This document shows, piece after piece, positions 51,001 to 58,498 of a stretch of 64,000 nt of DNA (positions are counted from its first letter, which is position 1; every line of letters starts with the position of its first letter). The notes below the pieces were generated by a model. It was not told the origin of the DNA. It was given only the letters and a program-made list of their open reading frames with translations, and ran no database searches. The position numbers and the translations under genes were made by a program. The DNA comes from Castor canadensis (lineage: Eukaryota; Chordata; Mammalia; Rodentia; Castoridae), in assembly GCF_047511655.1 (NCBI RefSeq), contig NC_133400.1, positions 3,261,001-3,325,000 on the forward strand. The letters are read 5' to 3'.

Positions 51001-54000
51001 TGGTGCTATTTAAATGAGAACCGATGGGCAACACGCTACAACAGGAGGCTTCAAGTACAGTGAAGACTTCCAGTTTCTCTGGAAGATTCAGAAACCACAA
51101 AACCACGAATCCCGCCAGTCTCCTGGTGGCCATAACCTGTCGTCCGCCCCCCCACCCCCAATCCCAGTCCTGACTCTGCTTCAGCCAGGGATAACGGGGT
51201 CTCCGGGAGGAACTTCAGGACAGATACCAGCATGCCAATGGGACAGAGGTCAGGCGAGGTCGCCCGGGAGGGCCCTGGTTCTGGCTTGGCAACCTGAAGG
51301 TGGGTCACACTTGAATCAAAGTCAGGTTGTATGAGGCAAGATTTGCCCCAAGTGATAAAAGTGACATCAGCTTTCCCAAAAAATGCAATTCCTACTACTC
51401 GCCCCAGAAAGACAGAGCCCTGTGATTTTACTATTTTTCCCTGGGGTTCCCCAATAGGATCCACCTGAGCTGAGGAAATATGGCGGGCGTGGACTGAAGG
51501 TAAGCGCTAGACCACTCCAAGTTCTAATGGTGTCTGCCCATCAGACTCATCTACCATCTTCAAAGCCCCTCATTCCATACCCAGACATCATCAAATGCCT
51601 CACTATGTAGATGCAGACCATGTGGGAAAGGCTCCCTCTAGTCACAAACCAGGGTTACAAGCAGTGTAGACGGAAGCCTGGCACCAACCAGGGCAAACCA
51701 GTCACTTCTTGCTGGTTACAACTGTCTTTGTCAACTGTAGAGTGGCCAACTGCTAAGCCTAAACCTCTGCAATTCCTGACACACATGCACCCCTCCAGAA
51801 TTCCAATGGGGAACTTGTAAGTTTTCTAGCAAAGTTAGCAGAAAGCCGAGGCGCAGAACTGGCTTGGCACTGTAAAACCCAGTGACAAAGTTTCCTAGGA
51901 CCCCACCTGGGAAAGCAGACCAGTTTACCAGAGGATCTTGTGGGGGCCACAAGCAGTATAGGCTGAGGACCCCAGGGGTCTTCAGAACACACTTGTCATG
52001 TCAGTGCTCAACAAGCACTCCAATTTTGGAGCATTTCGGATTTTCAGACTGGGCTGAGGGGCCCGTCTCTAGGGATTTAAAGCACTCACCAGCCATCTTC
52101 CCTTCTTAAACCCATTCACCAACAGTCCCACTCCATGCCACCGTGCTGGTGGAGGGCTGCATGTGTGCCCCAGAATCCAGGAACCACCGCCCCACACCCA
52201 GACCCGAATGGAGAAACACCAGCACAGGCATTCAAGAGACAAGAGGGCAGGTGTGGCCCTTACATGGGGCCAGATGCCCAAAATGCACAGTTAGGGAAAC
52301 ACGCAGGATGCCGTGGAGCCAGGGTCCTTTCCCTTCGTGGCCGAGGCTGCTGCTGGCAGTGCAGAGAGCACTGCACAGCACTGCCCCGGGGGAGATGTCA
52401 ACTCAAACCTAGACTGTCAAGATGGCAGGGTGAACCAGTGTAAGCTGGGGACTTGCTGCACAGCTGGGAGGAACGCGGGGAGCGGTTCCATATATCCCTG
52501 TGCCTAAGCAACAGGGTCCAGGGCTCAGGCTTGTACAGTTCTACAAGCCACACATAAGTTCAGGGGGAAGGAGAAATCGAGGAAAGGCTGACCTCAAAAG
52601 GGAGGTCAGACATCAGCACACACCTCCCCTCCCCAGCAAACTCCAGCAGCAGCTCAGGATCCCATGACAAGGGGATCAGCTCAGGGACGACCACTGGCTG
52701 AGTGGGGTCAGGCCAGGCACTCTTAAGCGCTGGCCCTTCTCATCTGTGAGTATCGTCAGTAACCGTCCCTCACCGACCAGGTGGCAGAGAATAAGGACAG
52801 ACTGGAGCCACTGGGATGCAAAGGTCCCTTCAGTGTGCTCACCTGGCCCAGCTTTAACAGCTCATCAGGTCACACTGGCCACCTATAACATCCTCACATG
52901 TGAGGAGCCCAACAACAAAATCACAAAAATACACTCACAGATAAACCTTGCAGGGAATGGAAGAATCCACTCGTGTTCCAAGGCAGGGTGAAGAATCCCA
53001 GTTTAAACAGGGCCCCCCTCACGCCAGTCTGCAGCCCTGCCGTCTGGGCTACAAAGGAGACTGCACTTGAGTCTGGGCTGGGTCTGTCCCTTCTGTGCTG
53101 AGGGCCTCTGTAGGGAGGTGAATCCCCCAGCCCCATTCTTCACTGGTTAAGTGGGGAGAATTCCTCTGCGGCGGTGCAGAGCCCCAAGGCAGGAGGGGCT
53201 CACTGGGGTGGGAACAATGCCCCATGCCTGGCATACTGCACAATGTCCAATGTCTGAGTGCTAAGGGCCTTGGCAGGCCTTGATCAGGGAGGGATCAGTA
53301 TCTCTAGGTGCAAAGACACAGACAGGGTTGTCCCCATCTGGTCACTGACTTCCCGAAGTCACTTATGACCTGTCCGGCCTGCCCTGGGAATACAGTACCT
53401 TGGGAAGGAACCTGGCTGTCCGCTGCCAGTGCTCTGGACCCAGCTACCCCAGAGAAGCGGGAAGCCTGGGGGTCAGCACCAAGGAGATCTGAAGGCTGTG
53501 CCCACAGCCCCTGCCTCCTTCCCCACTCCTAAAACTACTGTCCTCAGCCTGACATGTGGGTTTTCCTTGGGGACGGCCTAACCTGTCCGACATCAATACA
53601 GCGCTGACCAAAAGCACATAGTCAATACCTTTTATTGCTGCCTGTGGCCACAGACCCACCATTTAAGCACAGGAAGGGCAGGGCTGAGGGCCGCACAGGA
53701 AGAGCAGGTTGTTAAAGCGCCTCCTGAACTCAGACCCAAGGTCCGATCCACGGTCTCTGCAGGGGTCACAGGTCGTGTGCACACATGTACCCCAAGGAGT
53801 CCTGAGATCCTGGGAGCCTCAAGGGTGGCAACGGCCCAGATCAGGCATGTAGCGAGCGAACTCTTGCAGTGGGGACACAGCAGGGACAGCAGGAGTCTGG
53901 GCCTTTGAGCAGGGTTGGTGGGAGAGGTGGATGGCCCAGCTTCAACTCAAACCCTCCCAGGGGGGACGTGGGGTAGAGCCTCTGGGTTTGTAATGCACAT

Positions 54001-57000
54001 CCTTACAGGGCTGGTCAGGGCTAGGTACATGTAAGATCTGGGTACAAACCCCTCAGATGAGGCCTGAGGTCGAGAGCCCAGGCCCCCTGGGTGAGAGGAC
54101 TGCCAGAACAGCTGGCCAACACCATAACAGCCATGCTCACTGGGGGCCAAGTCCTGCTCTAGGCCCAGTTCAACCCTTCACCTGCTTCTGCCCTTTGACC
54201 ATTTGGGAGCATGGAGCATGCATCACAGCCCCTGATCCTTGGCTCTGTGGGGCCACAGAGTGCCCATCTGACAGCTGGGAACACAGTCAGGGGAGGGGAT
54301 GCTCGTTTGTAGCCCCACCCCATCTGGCAGCTCCAAAGCCTCAACCACAGGCAGGAGGACTGCAGGATCAGCCATCCACCCAGACAGACCCAGAATCCCA
54401 TCATCCAGCCACAGGAGAGTCCCAGTAGCACAAGAGCTTGGAGCATACCAGGCCAAGTGAGGTTAACACACGGCCCAGAGACATCAGGCCCTGGTTCAGG
54501 GGAGAGGTACTGAGCCCCAGTCTGTTTCTATCCTATTCTGGAAACAGGGAAGTCCTGAGTCATCTTACTGACCTGTTCCCCAGAAGAACGCCCTGCTGGA
54601 CCTTACTAGCTCTTGACTGCATACCAAAATCACCTACAGACGCCCAAGACATGCCCCAGAGACTCGGACTTGGCTAGCCAGGGGCACAATGTTTTTCAAG
54701 CCTCCCAGGTGATTCAGAATTGTAGCCCAGAATAAGACCCCCTGGGCTGCTTCCACACACCCCATCCTCCAGTTAAAAATCCCTTCCTCCCCAGGAATCC
54801 TCAAGTCCCACTGGGACCCTTCAAAAACCTCAGGCTTAGCCCAACCCTTCTTCACAGCTGTCTGGCAGTTGAGGACCGAACCAAAGGCCACCTTAAGCCC
54901 TGGCCCAGCCTTCAGGCCTGGCCTCCATCCCAGCACCTGGGAGGCAGGCTCTCACTTCCCCTAGCCCTGGGGTGGGGGGTGAGAGAGAGGAAACAGAGAT
55001 ACAAGGGAAGGGCAGCCCATGTAAGGACAGGTCCTGGCTAGGCCCAGAGGACAGAGCACCGTGTGGTTTCATCTAGCCAGAGTGGAGGGTGTGCGTGAGA
55101 CGGCTGGTAGGGGAGACAGAGCTGTAGAAGCAAGATTAAAAGGCCCCCGAGCGTGCGTTTTGGCAGGCCCGCAAAGGGCTGCTTTGGACGAGCTTCTGTT
55201 TTATCTGTCTGTACACCTCCCAGCAGCGAGCACGCGGCTGGGTTCAGAGAAGACGCTCGATAAATTCTCACTGACAGGAACACTCAGAAACGTCACCTCC
55301 CAGGCTGTGGCCTGGGCCGGGGGAGGAAGGCCAGCATGGGGACGTAAGTGAAGCCAGTAGCACGCAGCCTGTGCTGCACTTGGCCGGGCCTCGGAGATCT
55401 GAGACTCCATGGGGGAAGAAATTAAAGCAAGACGGCTGGGCTGCAGCACAGGCATCAGGCTGAAATGTCACCTGAAACACGGATCTCTGCAGGTTAGACA
55501 CGGCTCTCCCCACACGCTGGGAAAGGGCGGGAGAAGGCAGGCAGGCCTCACGTAGCCCTGTGGTTTTGGAGGACTGGAGGACACTGCTGTTGCTGTAACA
55601 CAGGTAATTAACATGCTACCCCAAGAGGGCTCCCATCCAACCCTGGCAGGCTTTGGACTTTTGAGTAACCCAGGCTGGGAATTCCAAGGCTTCGAATAGG
55701 GCCAGGAAAAACCGGCCTTGCTAGCTGAGTCCACAAGCCCCTGCGGGTTCCGGTGGGGTGGGGGGGGGGCAAGAAAAAAGGTAGCAGCCTGGCCTTCCTC
55801 ACTGGTACTCTCTTGAAAAAACAGACCAACATGGGGCTCCAACCCAAAGGTCTGTCCCTCACAGCAAGGGGGTAGATCGTACCTGCCCTAAGGGTGAAGA
55901 GGAACTTGGGGACTCAGCGGGCCAGGACCATCCCCAACTAGGAGGTGCAGGCCCAGGGTCGGCCACAGAGTGGTGCTTGTGCACACCTTCCTCTCCTTCC
56001 TCTGGCTAGAGATGCTGAGCCCAGAGGCCGCCACTTCTGCTCCAAAACCACAAGGTCCTCTTGGGTCTGCAGCCTGAACTTCCTCCAGAGACAGGGAAGT
56101 TACTCTCAGCCAGAGGCCGGCCGGAGGAGAAAGCTTTGCCAAGGCCATCAGAGGCTTCCAAAAGGGTCAGGCTTCTTGTGTGAGCCCTGGGCCAGTGCCG
56201 CTAGCCTCTGAGCCTGGGTCTGCTCCCCTGCTAGGGCAGTGAACCCTACATACTAGCTCCTCACCTGGGAACTTTTCAATCGCCCCAGGCTGGGGCCACA
56301 AACCTGGAGGTTGTAACTTAAAGGCGCCCAGCAATTTAAAAATACCAGGAGGGCTACAAACCCCTTTCAACTCTGACAAGTCAGGATCCTAAAAGCTGCC
56401 CCCAACAGGTCAGGGCCTGCACTGTGGAGGACCGCCTGCCGCCTCCCTTGTTCAGAGCCTGGCTGCAGGCAGGCGGACAAACAGAAGTGTGCCTGGAGCC
56501 AGGACAAGCCTCCCACCTCCTTCCTAAGGCAGGGCTGACCCCAGGCCTCACAGTTCCACACCAGCACCACCCCTAGGCTCCAGGAAATAAAAATCCAAGT
56601 GTTAAAACCATGTCTGGCTCCAGCTGCAGGTCCCCTCATTCCCCTCCTGGCTTCAGCATCTATTTCAGCTGCCAGGCCAAGTGACAAAAACCAACCACAT
56701 TCAGGGCCATCACGAACCCCTCCCCTCCCCTCCCCTCCCCCCAGGCAAGGTCAGGTGTGACCGGCTTGTTCAGAGAAAGACCCGCATTTCCTGGGCTGTC
56801 CTGCAGGGCGTGACACCCTGCATGGCAGCAGCTGGGATGACACATGCTGCTAGTGAGAGCCTGCGCCCTGGGCCCCTGTCACCTGTGGCGTGGCCAGCTC
56901 AGTGGCTGAGTCAGAGGCAGCCCGCGCCTCAGGTTCCCTGCCTGCGGGTGGGGGCAGCCCATAAACACAGGGTGAGCAACGCTTAAGTACTCCAACCTTA

Positions 57001-58463
57001 AGTAACACCAAAGGAAGCCTTCTCAGAGGAAGGCTGCTCCCCTGAGGGGCCCCTTCTCCTCCTGGGGGGCCCAGAATCCCAGGGAAGAGGCAAAGGCCTG
57101 CTCCAGGGGGACATGTTGCCAAGTACCCCACCAGGACCTCCTGCCCCTTTGTCCCCATTCCTAGAAATGTCGCTTAGGCGGGATGCTCCTTCCCAGAGCT
57201 GGGCTGTTCCTTTGTTCCCAACCCCCTTTACAAAGGGATTTTTTTTTTTTTTTTTTTGGTGGTCTCGTTTGTTTTCAAACCCCAACCTGTGTGGGCCCCT
57301 AAGGCGTCAGATAAGGCACAGCAGGGGTTTGCAAGGGTTTAGTGTATTTTAAATGCACTTTGAGACAAAGACTGCTTCAAAACAGCCAAACCTAAGGCTG
57401 GCATCCACCACTCAGCCCGGGGCGGCATGTGCTCCCCCCTCCTACCCGGTCAGGCTCACAGTCCTCCAAACTCAAACGTGACTCCGACCAAGGGGACGCA
57501 TGGCCCCGGGCTTCTGGGAGGCGCCTCCCCAAGGGCCTGCGCCCGGAGCCTGCACTGCACGTTCCTAAGTGCCCCCCGCCCAGCGTCCCCACCCCGCACT
57601 TGAAGGGGAGGCGGGAAGCGCGGGTGGGCGGGCGCGGGGAGGGCGAGCCAGCTCCCGCTCCGCCTCCACGAAGGGAATTTAATTAGCCTGCTAGAGAGGC
57701 GGGCGGGCGACGAGGTGTCTCTGGTGCTGCAATATAATTGAATCGGCTCCACTCGGGCGGGCCACTCACCGCCGTCAGCACGGCCGGCCGGCGGGCGGGG
57801 GGGGGGCGGGGAGGCGCATCCAGGCGGAGCAGGAAGGGCTGGGAGGGAAAGGGCAGCGCGGGCGGGGGGCGGCGGATGTGCCATCGCCCTCCCACCTCCA
57901 AGCTGGGCAGCCATCTTCGGGGGGAGGGGCGCGCCCGGGGCGCAGGCAGGCGGCGGGCCTAGCGCACCCTTCCCCGGGACGCAGGGCGCGGGGTCAGAGG
58001 GCCAGAGGCTGCGGTCCCGCCCTCTCCGTGGCCTCCCGCACCGAGGGGGCGCAGGGGGGAGGGGAACAAAACCAAAATCCAAGCCGCTCGGCCCCGCCCG
58101 CACCCCCTCCAGCACCTGCCGCGGGGCGCACAGCCGCCCCCTCGCCTCCTCCCGCCGCAAAGTTTTCCTCCCAGCTCCCGAGCGCCAGCAGCTCCCCGAG
58201 ACGCCCCCGTCCCACCCGCCCGCGCGCACTCACGCGCCCCCCGAACCCGGCCGAGTCCCCGCCAGAGCCGGCCGCCCAGGCTGCGCCCCGCGGGCGGGGG
58301 AGGGTGGCCTCTGGTCGGCTGCCAGCCCTCCCGGCTCTTATCGCCTCTCGCACTCCGGGGGAAGTTGCCTGGAGCCGTTGGCGGCCGCCCCCGCGGAACC
58401 CGCGAACTTGGAGGGGAGGGGAGGGCGCGCGGACCCCCGCCCCGTGGCGCGCTCACCTTTCAT
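14464..58463 (-). CDS. GSE1: GSE1 (KIAA0182) coiled-coil protein; 16 coding exons, complete
   Basis: Minus-strand coding sequence, 3,633 nt, 1,210 residues plus stop (human about 1,217). Exons, 5' to 3': 58463-58457, 43249-43031, 33082-32883, 28333-28161, 27739-27545, 26936-26745, 26289-25973, 25621-25297, 23298-22691, 21509-21397, 21173-20903, 19474-19361, 18594-18223, 16256-15969, 15314-15211, 14598-14464. All introns are GT-AG and all phases close. GSE1 is known as a nuclear protein associated with HDAC1/2 and LSD1-CoREST (BHC) co-repressor complexes; it has no known catalytic activity. Visible parts: Ser/Thr/Pro-rich N-terminus (1-142); Pro/His-rich region (200-325); Arg-Glu dipeptide coiled coil (336-394); a basic-acidic helical segment (about 470-525); a conserved [13 protein letters not shown] motif (745-758) and the most conserved block [20 protein letters not shown] to about 873; acidic run (1091-1111); C-terminal coiled coil (1112-1195). 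Identification is by remembered similarity throughout. Confidence 0.95.
14599..15210 (-). other. GSE1: GSE1 intron 15
   Basis: 612 bp, GT-AG. No repeat or extra exon was recognised. Confidence 0.85.
15211..15314 (-). CDS. GSE1: GSE1 coding exon 15 (residues 1132-1166), coiled coil
   Basis: Acceptor catttttttcag; translation [20 protein letters not shown] then [15 protein letters not shown], with heptad-like spacing; donor gtgagt. Confidence 0.95.
15490..15714 (-). mobile_element. B1+ID dimeric SINE, minus strand
   Basis: Poly-T, then ggtactagggtttgaactca and gagccactccaccagccc (ID part). An internal T-run follows, then a 7SL-like part with tgcctgggctggctttgaac and ctctgcctcctgagtagcta. Confidence 0.85.
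15736..15838 (+). mobile_element. ID-type SINE, diverged
   Basis: Starts ggggctggtgacatggctaa with agtggtagaagcacatgac; the B-box half is degraded. It lies just beside the dimeric SINE of opposite orientation. Confidence 0.6.
15969..16256 (-). CDS. GSE1: GSE1 coding exon 14 (residues 1036-1132), acidic run
   Basis: Acceptor tcctccccag; translation [20 protein letters not shown], an acidic stretch [19 protein letters not shown] (about 1092-1110), then [17 protein letters not shown]; donor gtacag. Confidence 0.95.
16783..17006 (+). mobile_element. B1+ID dimeric SINE
   Basis: The 7SL-like left part (ctggctgtggtggtgcatgc, gaccctgcctgaaaaataac) joins an ID-like right part (catggctcaggtggtaaagc, ctagcaagttagaggccctg) and ends in an A-run. 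Confidence 0.85.
17167..17256 (+). mobile_element. ID-type SINE
   Basis: Contains gagtgtggctcaagagtaaa, tctgctctgcaagcacgaag and gagttcgaaccccagtccca (a good B-box), then an A-run. Confidence 0.85.
18223..18594 (-). CDS. GSE1: GSE1 coding exon 13 (residues 912-1036)
   Basis: Acceptor ctctctcaaag; translation [60 protein letters not shown] and [13 protein letters not shown]; donor gtaaac. Confidence 0.95.
18595..19360 (-). other. GSE1: GSE1 intron 12
   Basis: 766 bp, GT-AG. No repeat or extra exon was recognised. Confidence 0.85.
19361..19474 (-). CDS. GSE1: GSE1 coding exon 12 (residues 874-912)
   Basis: Acceptor ttttctcacag; translation [20 protein letters not shown], then [17 protein letters not shown]; donor gtaagg. 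It matches the human segment with scattered substitutions. Confidence 0.93.
19475..20902 (-). other. GSE1: GSE1 intron 11
   Basis: 1,428 bp, GT-AG. No SINE or extra exon was recognised; open frames here lack any family signal. Confidence 0.8.
20903..21173 (-). CDS. GSE1: GSE1 coding exon 11 (residues 784-874)
   Basis: Acceptor ttcccaatccag; translation [60 protein letters not shown] and [16 protein letters not shown]; donor gtatgg. The KRRKRRR run is a candidate nuclear localisation signal. Known as the most conserved block of the family. Confidence 0.96.
21397..21509 (-). CDS. GSE1: GSE1 coding exon 10 (residues 746-783)
   Basis: Acceptor tctgccatcag; translation [20 protein letters not shown] then [18 protein letters not shown]; donor gtactg. 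This tyrosine/acidic motif is strongly conserved in GSE1. Confidence 0.95.
21510..22690 (-). other. GSE1: GSE1 intron 9
   Basis: 1,181 bp, between the weak exon 9 donor and exon 10. Contains one B1-like SINE (21,936-22,058). Confidence 0.85.
21936..22058 (+). mobile_element. B1-like (7SL-derived) SINE monomer
   Basis: Contains ttgcacatgtctatagttcc, agcactcaggaggctaagga and ggccaagctgggctatacag, then an A-rich tail. Confidence 0.8.
22691..23298 (-). CDS. GSE1: GSE1 coding exon 9 (residues 543-746), largest coding exon
   Basis: Acceptor cactccctag; translation [80 protein letters not shown] and [18 protein letters not shown]. The donor is AAAG-gtctgg, weak at positions +3 and +4. Reading through it gives about 30 foreign residues before a stop. 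Confidence 0.93.
24530..24600 (-). mobile_element. MIR fragment
   Basis: Contains gctgaggaaactgaggccca and gagaccagaagccatg, the reverse complement of the MIR core. Confidence 0.5.
24752..24960 (+). mobile_element. B1+ID dimeric SINE, best preserved copy
   Basis: Left: gggtgccagtggcgcacacc, gctactcaggaggcagagat, gatcgcagttcaaagctagc. Middle: aagaccctatcttgaaaaac. Right: agggctggtgtagtggctca, gagttcaagccccagtactg, then an A-run. It is the least diverged copy here, so the family was active more recently than the ID remnants. Confidence 0.9.
25138..25262 (+). mobile_element. MIR
   Basis: Contains caagtcactttcctcctcag, gtctcagcttcctcataggc and gctcagtaaatgtgggctg, in the order of the MIR core and 3' end. 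Confidence 0.75.
25297..25621 (-). CDS. GSE1: GSE1 coding exon 8 (residues 435-543)
   Basis: Acceptor tctctccacag; translation [40 protein letters not shown] and [19 protein letters not shown]; donor gtaggg. The middle segment is a second helical, charged stretch. Confidence 0.95.
25622..25972 (-). other. GSE1: GSE1 intron 7
   Basis: 351 bp, GT-AG. Nothing else recognised. Confidence 0.85.
25973..26289 (-). CDS. GSE1: GSE1 coding exon 7 (residues 329-435), Arg-Glu repeat
   Basis: Acceptor ttactccacag; translation LQMDEELRR, then about 60 residues of ER/KE dipeptides (about 336-394), followed by [20 protein letters not shown] and [10 protein letters not shown]; donor gtacct. The ER run is a predicted single long charged helix. 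Its purine-rich codons make the plus strand a pyrimidine tract, so copy number is likely to vary between species. Confidence 0.95.
26290..26744 (-). other. GSE1: GSE1 intron 6
   Basis: 455 bp, GT-AG. It contains two adjacent perfect copies of a 21-bp unit beginning cccagaacgaagtgcaccaa (26360-26380 and 26381-26401). Nothing else recognised. Confidence 0.85.
26745..26936 (-). CDS. GSE1: GSE1 coding exon 6 (residues 265-329)
   Basis: Acceptor cttctcatatag; translation [20 protein letters not shown], then [20 protein letters not shown] and MSGLSAE; donor gtaagt. Confidence 0.94.
26972..27019. repeat. (CA)n microsatellite
   Basis: An uninterrupted CA dinucleotide run of about 23 copies in GSE1 intron 5 (26937-27544). 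A small ID-like remnant (about 27,046-27,085) follows it. Confidence 0.97.
27545..27739 (-). CDS. GSE1: GSE1 coding exon 5 (residues 200-265)
   Basis: Acceptor cctgcctgcag; translation [20 protein letters not shown], then [19 protein letters not shown] and HPFPHPAF; donor gtaagg. Rich in Pro, His and Tyr. Confidence 0.94.
27740..28160 (-). other. GSE1: GSE1 intron 4
   Basis: 421 bp, GT-AG. Nothing else recognised. Confidence 0.85.
28161..28333 (-). CDS. GSE1: GSE1 coding exon 4 (residues 143-200)
   Basis: Translation [40 protein letters not shown] and [11 protein letters not shown]; donor gtaagt. The acceptor is tag-cag, a tandem NAGNAG site. The downstream AG gives the human-like ESRQ-D junction; the upstream AG would insert one Gln (28334-28336). 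Confidence 0.93.
30811..30840 (+). repeat. (GGGA)n simple repeat
   Basis: Seven or so tandem GGGA units in GSE1 intron 3. Confidence 0.9.
31980..32085. promoter_or_regulatory. Candidate conserved regulatory block
   Basis: Two TTAATTAG homeodomain-type sites (ggtttaattagtatttc near 31,984; gtcttaattaggaatgg near 32,066) lie 80 bp apart in otherwise GC-rich intron. Function is inferred only from motif content. Confidence 0.35.
32883..33082 (-). CDS. GSE1: GSE1 coding exon 3 (residues 76-142)
   Basis: Acceptor tttcctgcag; translation [20 protein letters not shown], then [20 protein letters not shown] and WRSESRQ; donor gtgagt. It ends in phase 0. Confidence 0.95.
34262..34887 (+). mobile_element. 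L1 LINE, 5'-truncated, 3' end
   Basis: Starts with aatggatggaattggagaac and atcattctgagtgaggttag, then atgttctccctcatatgtgg (end of ORF2), continues through a G-rich 3' UTR and closes with aataataaaagaaaaatgaa and an A/C-rich tail. Divergence is modest, so it is a fairly young lineage-specific L1. Confidence 0.85.
35665..35985. promoter_or_regulatory. Candidate intronic enhancer with paired homeodomain-type sites
   Basis: CAATTAGCG occurs at 35674-35682 and 35759-35767, and GTGATTAAC at 35835-35843 and 35967-35975, in a GC-rich, SINE-free segment. GATTAAC resembles an HNF1-type half site. Regulatory function is inferred from repeated motifs only. Confidence 0.45.
39405..39600 (-). mobile_element. 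MIR
   Basis: Contains cctgctgaatcatcacagtc, caaaacgcagaggctcagag, ctgcccaggtcacacagcaa and ggctgattcccaagcatctg, the reverse complement of the MIR core. Confidence 0.7.
42395..42515 (-). mobile_element. MIR fragment
   Basis: Contains ctgatgcccagagagaacca, caaagtcacacagcacagca and agaagccaggcctctggatg, matching the reverse complement of MIR. Confidence 0.6.
43031..43249 (-). CDS. GSE1: GSE1 coding exon 2 (residues 3-76)
   Basis: Acceptor cctgtttcag, then GC and an in-frame ATG that is Met4. Translation [20 protein letters not shown] continues to [10 protein letters not shown]; donor gtaaga. Ser/Thr/Ala/Pro-rich, predicted disordered. Confidence 0.95.
43665..43775 (-). mobile_element. MIR fragment
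   Basis: Contains cactataaccatcccgttac, gaaaaggaaactgagatcca and gccaaggccaccgggcagtc, matching the reverse MIR core. Confidence 0.55.
45150..45250 (+). mobile_element. MIR fragment
   Basis: Contains gtcgttatttagcctcttgg and gagtttcctgttctatgaca, similar to the MIR core in forward orientation. Confidence 0.5.
46135..46235 (-). mobile_element. MIR fragment
   Basis: Contains cccccattttaaaaatgagg followed by cctcaactagccactgtc, similar to the reverse MIR core. Confidence 0.45.
48200..48217. repeat. Poly-G run of 18
   Basis: Uninterrupted guanine homopolymer in GSE1 intron 1; an assembly or read-length error in the count is likely. Confidence 0.85.
48255..48800. promoter_or_regulatory. Candidate enhancer: cluster of TAATTA sites
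   Basis: TAATTA occurs at 48279-48284, 48318-48323, 48385-48390 and 48488-48493. CATAAT cores occur near 48,263, 48,316, 48,578 and 48,773, and a palindrome-like cataataaattcattatg at about 48,773. The surroundings are strongly GC-rich, so this AT-motif density is not base composition. Such clusters are typical of developmental enhancers; function here is inferred. Confidence 0.5.
54610..54745. mobile_element. MER5-like (hAT-Charlie) DNA transposon fragment
   Basis: Contains tgcataccaaaatcacctac on the left and cctcccaggtgattcagaat on the right, the roughly inverted aatcacct/aggtgatt arms typical of MER5, with a diverged middle. Confidence 0.65.
56719..56743. repeat. (CCCCT)n simple repeat
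   Basis: Four to five tandem CCCCT units ending in a C-run in GSE1 intron 1. Confidence 0.85.
58457..58463 (-). CDS. GSE1: GSE1 coding exon 1 (7 coding nt: Met, Lys, first base of Gly)
   Basis: Minus strand ATGAAAG followed by donor gtgagc. Joined to the next exon it reads M-K-G-M-S-H-E-P, the known GSE1 N-terminus. The start has G at -3 and A at +4, a moderate Kozak context. A 12-codon upstream ORF ends in a TGA overlapping this ATG. The 5' UTR boundary is not resolved. Confidence 0.85.
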
Positions 58464-58498
58464 GCCAGGGCCCCGCAGCTCCGCCTCGCCTGACACAT
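58460..58498 (-). CDS. Upstream ORF of 12 codons, stop overlapping the GSE1 start (ATGA)
   Basis: On the minus strand an ATG at 58498-58496 opens [12 protein letters not shown] and ends at TGA 58462-58460, sharing the bases ATGA with the GSE1 start (58463-58461). If the region is in the mature 5' UTR, this would couple termination to possible reinitiation. Inclusion in the transcript is not shown by sequence alone. Confidence 0.45.
   Translation of the reverse strand: MCQARRSCGALA

Larger units (their letters stand above)
43250..58456 (-). other. GSE1: GSE1 intron 1
   Basis: 15.2 kb, GT-AG, GC-rich, without a recognised SINE. It contains several MIR fragments, a MER5-like element (54,610-54,745), G- and C-homopolymer runs, a homeodomain-site cluster (48,255-48,800) and the downstream half of the CpG island. 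Numerous open frames up to about 250 codons show no family resemblance. No coding exon was seen. Confidence 0.8.
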
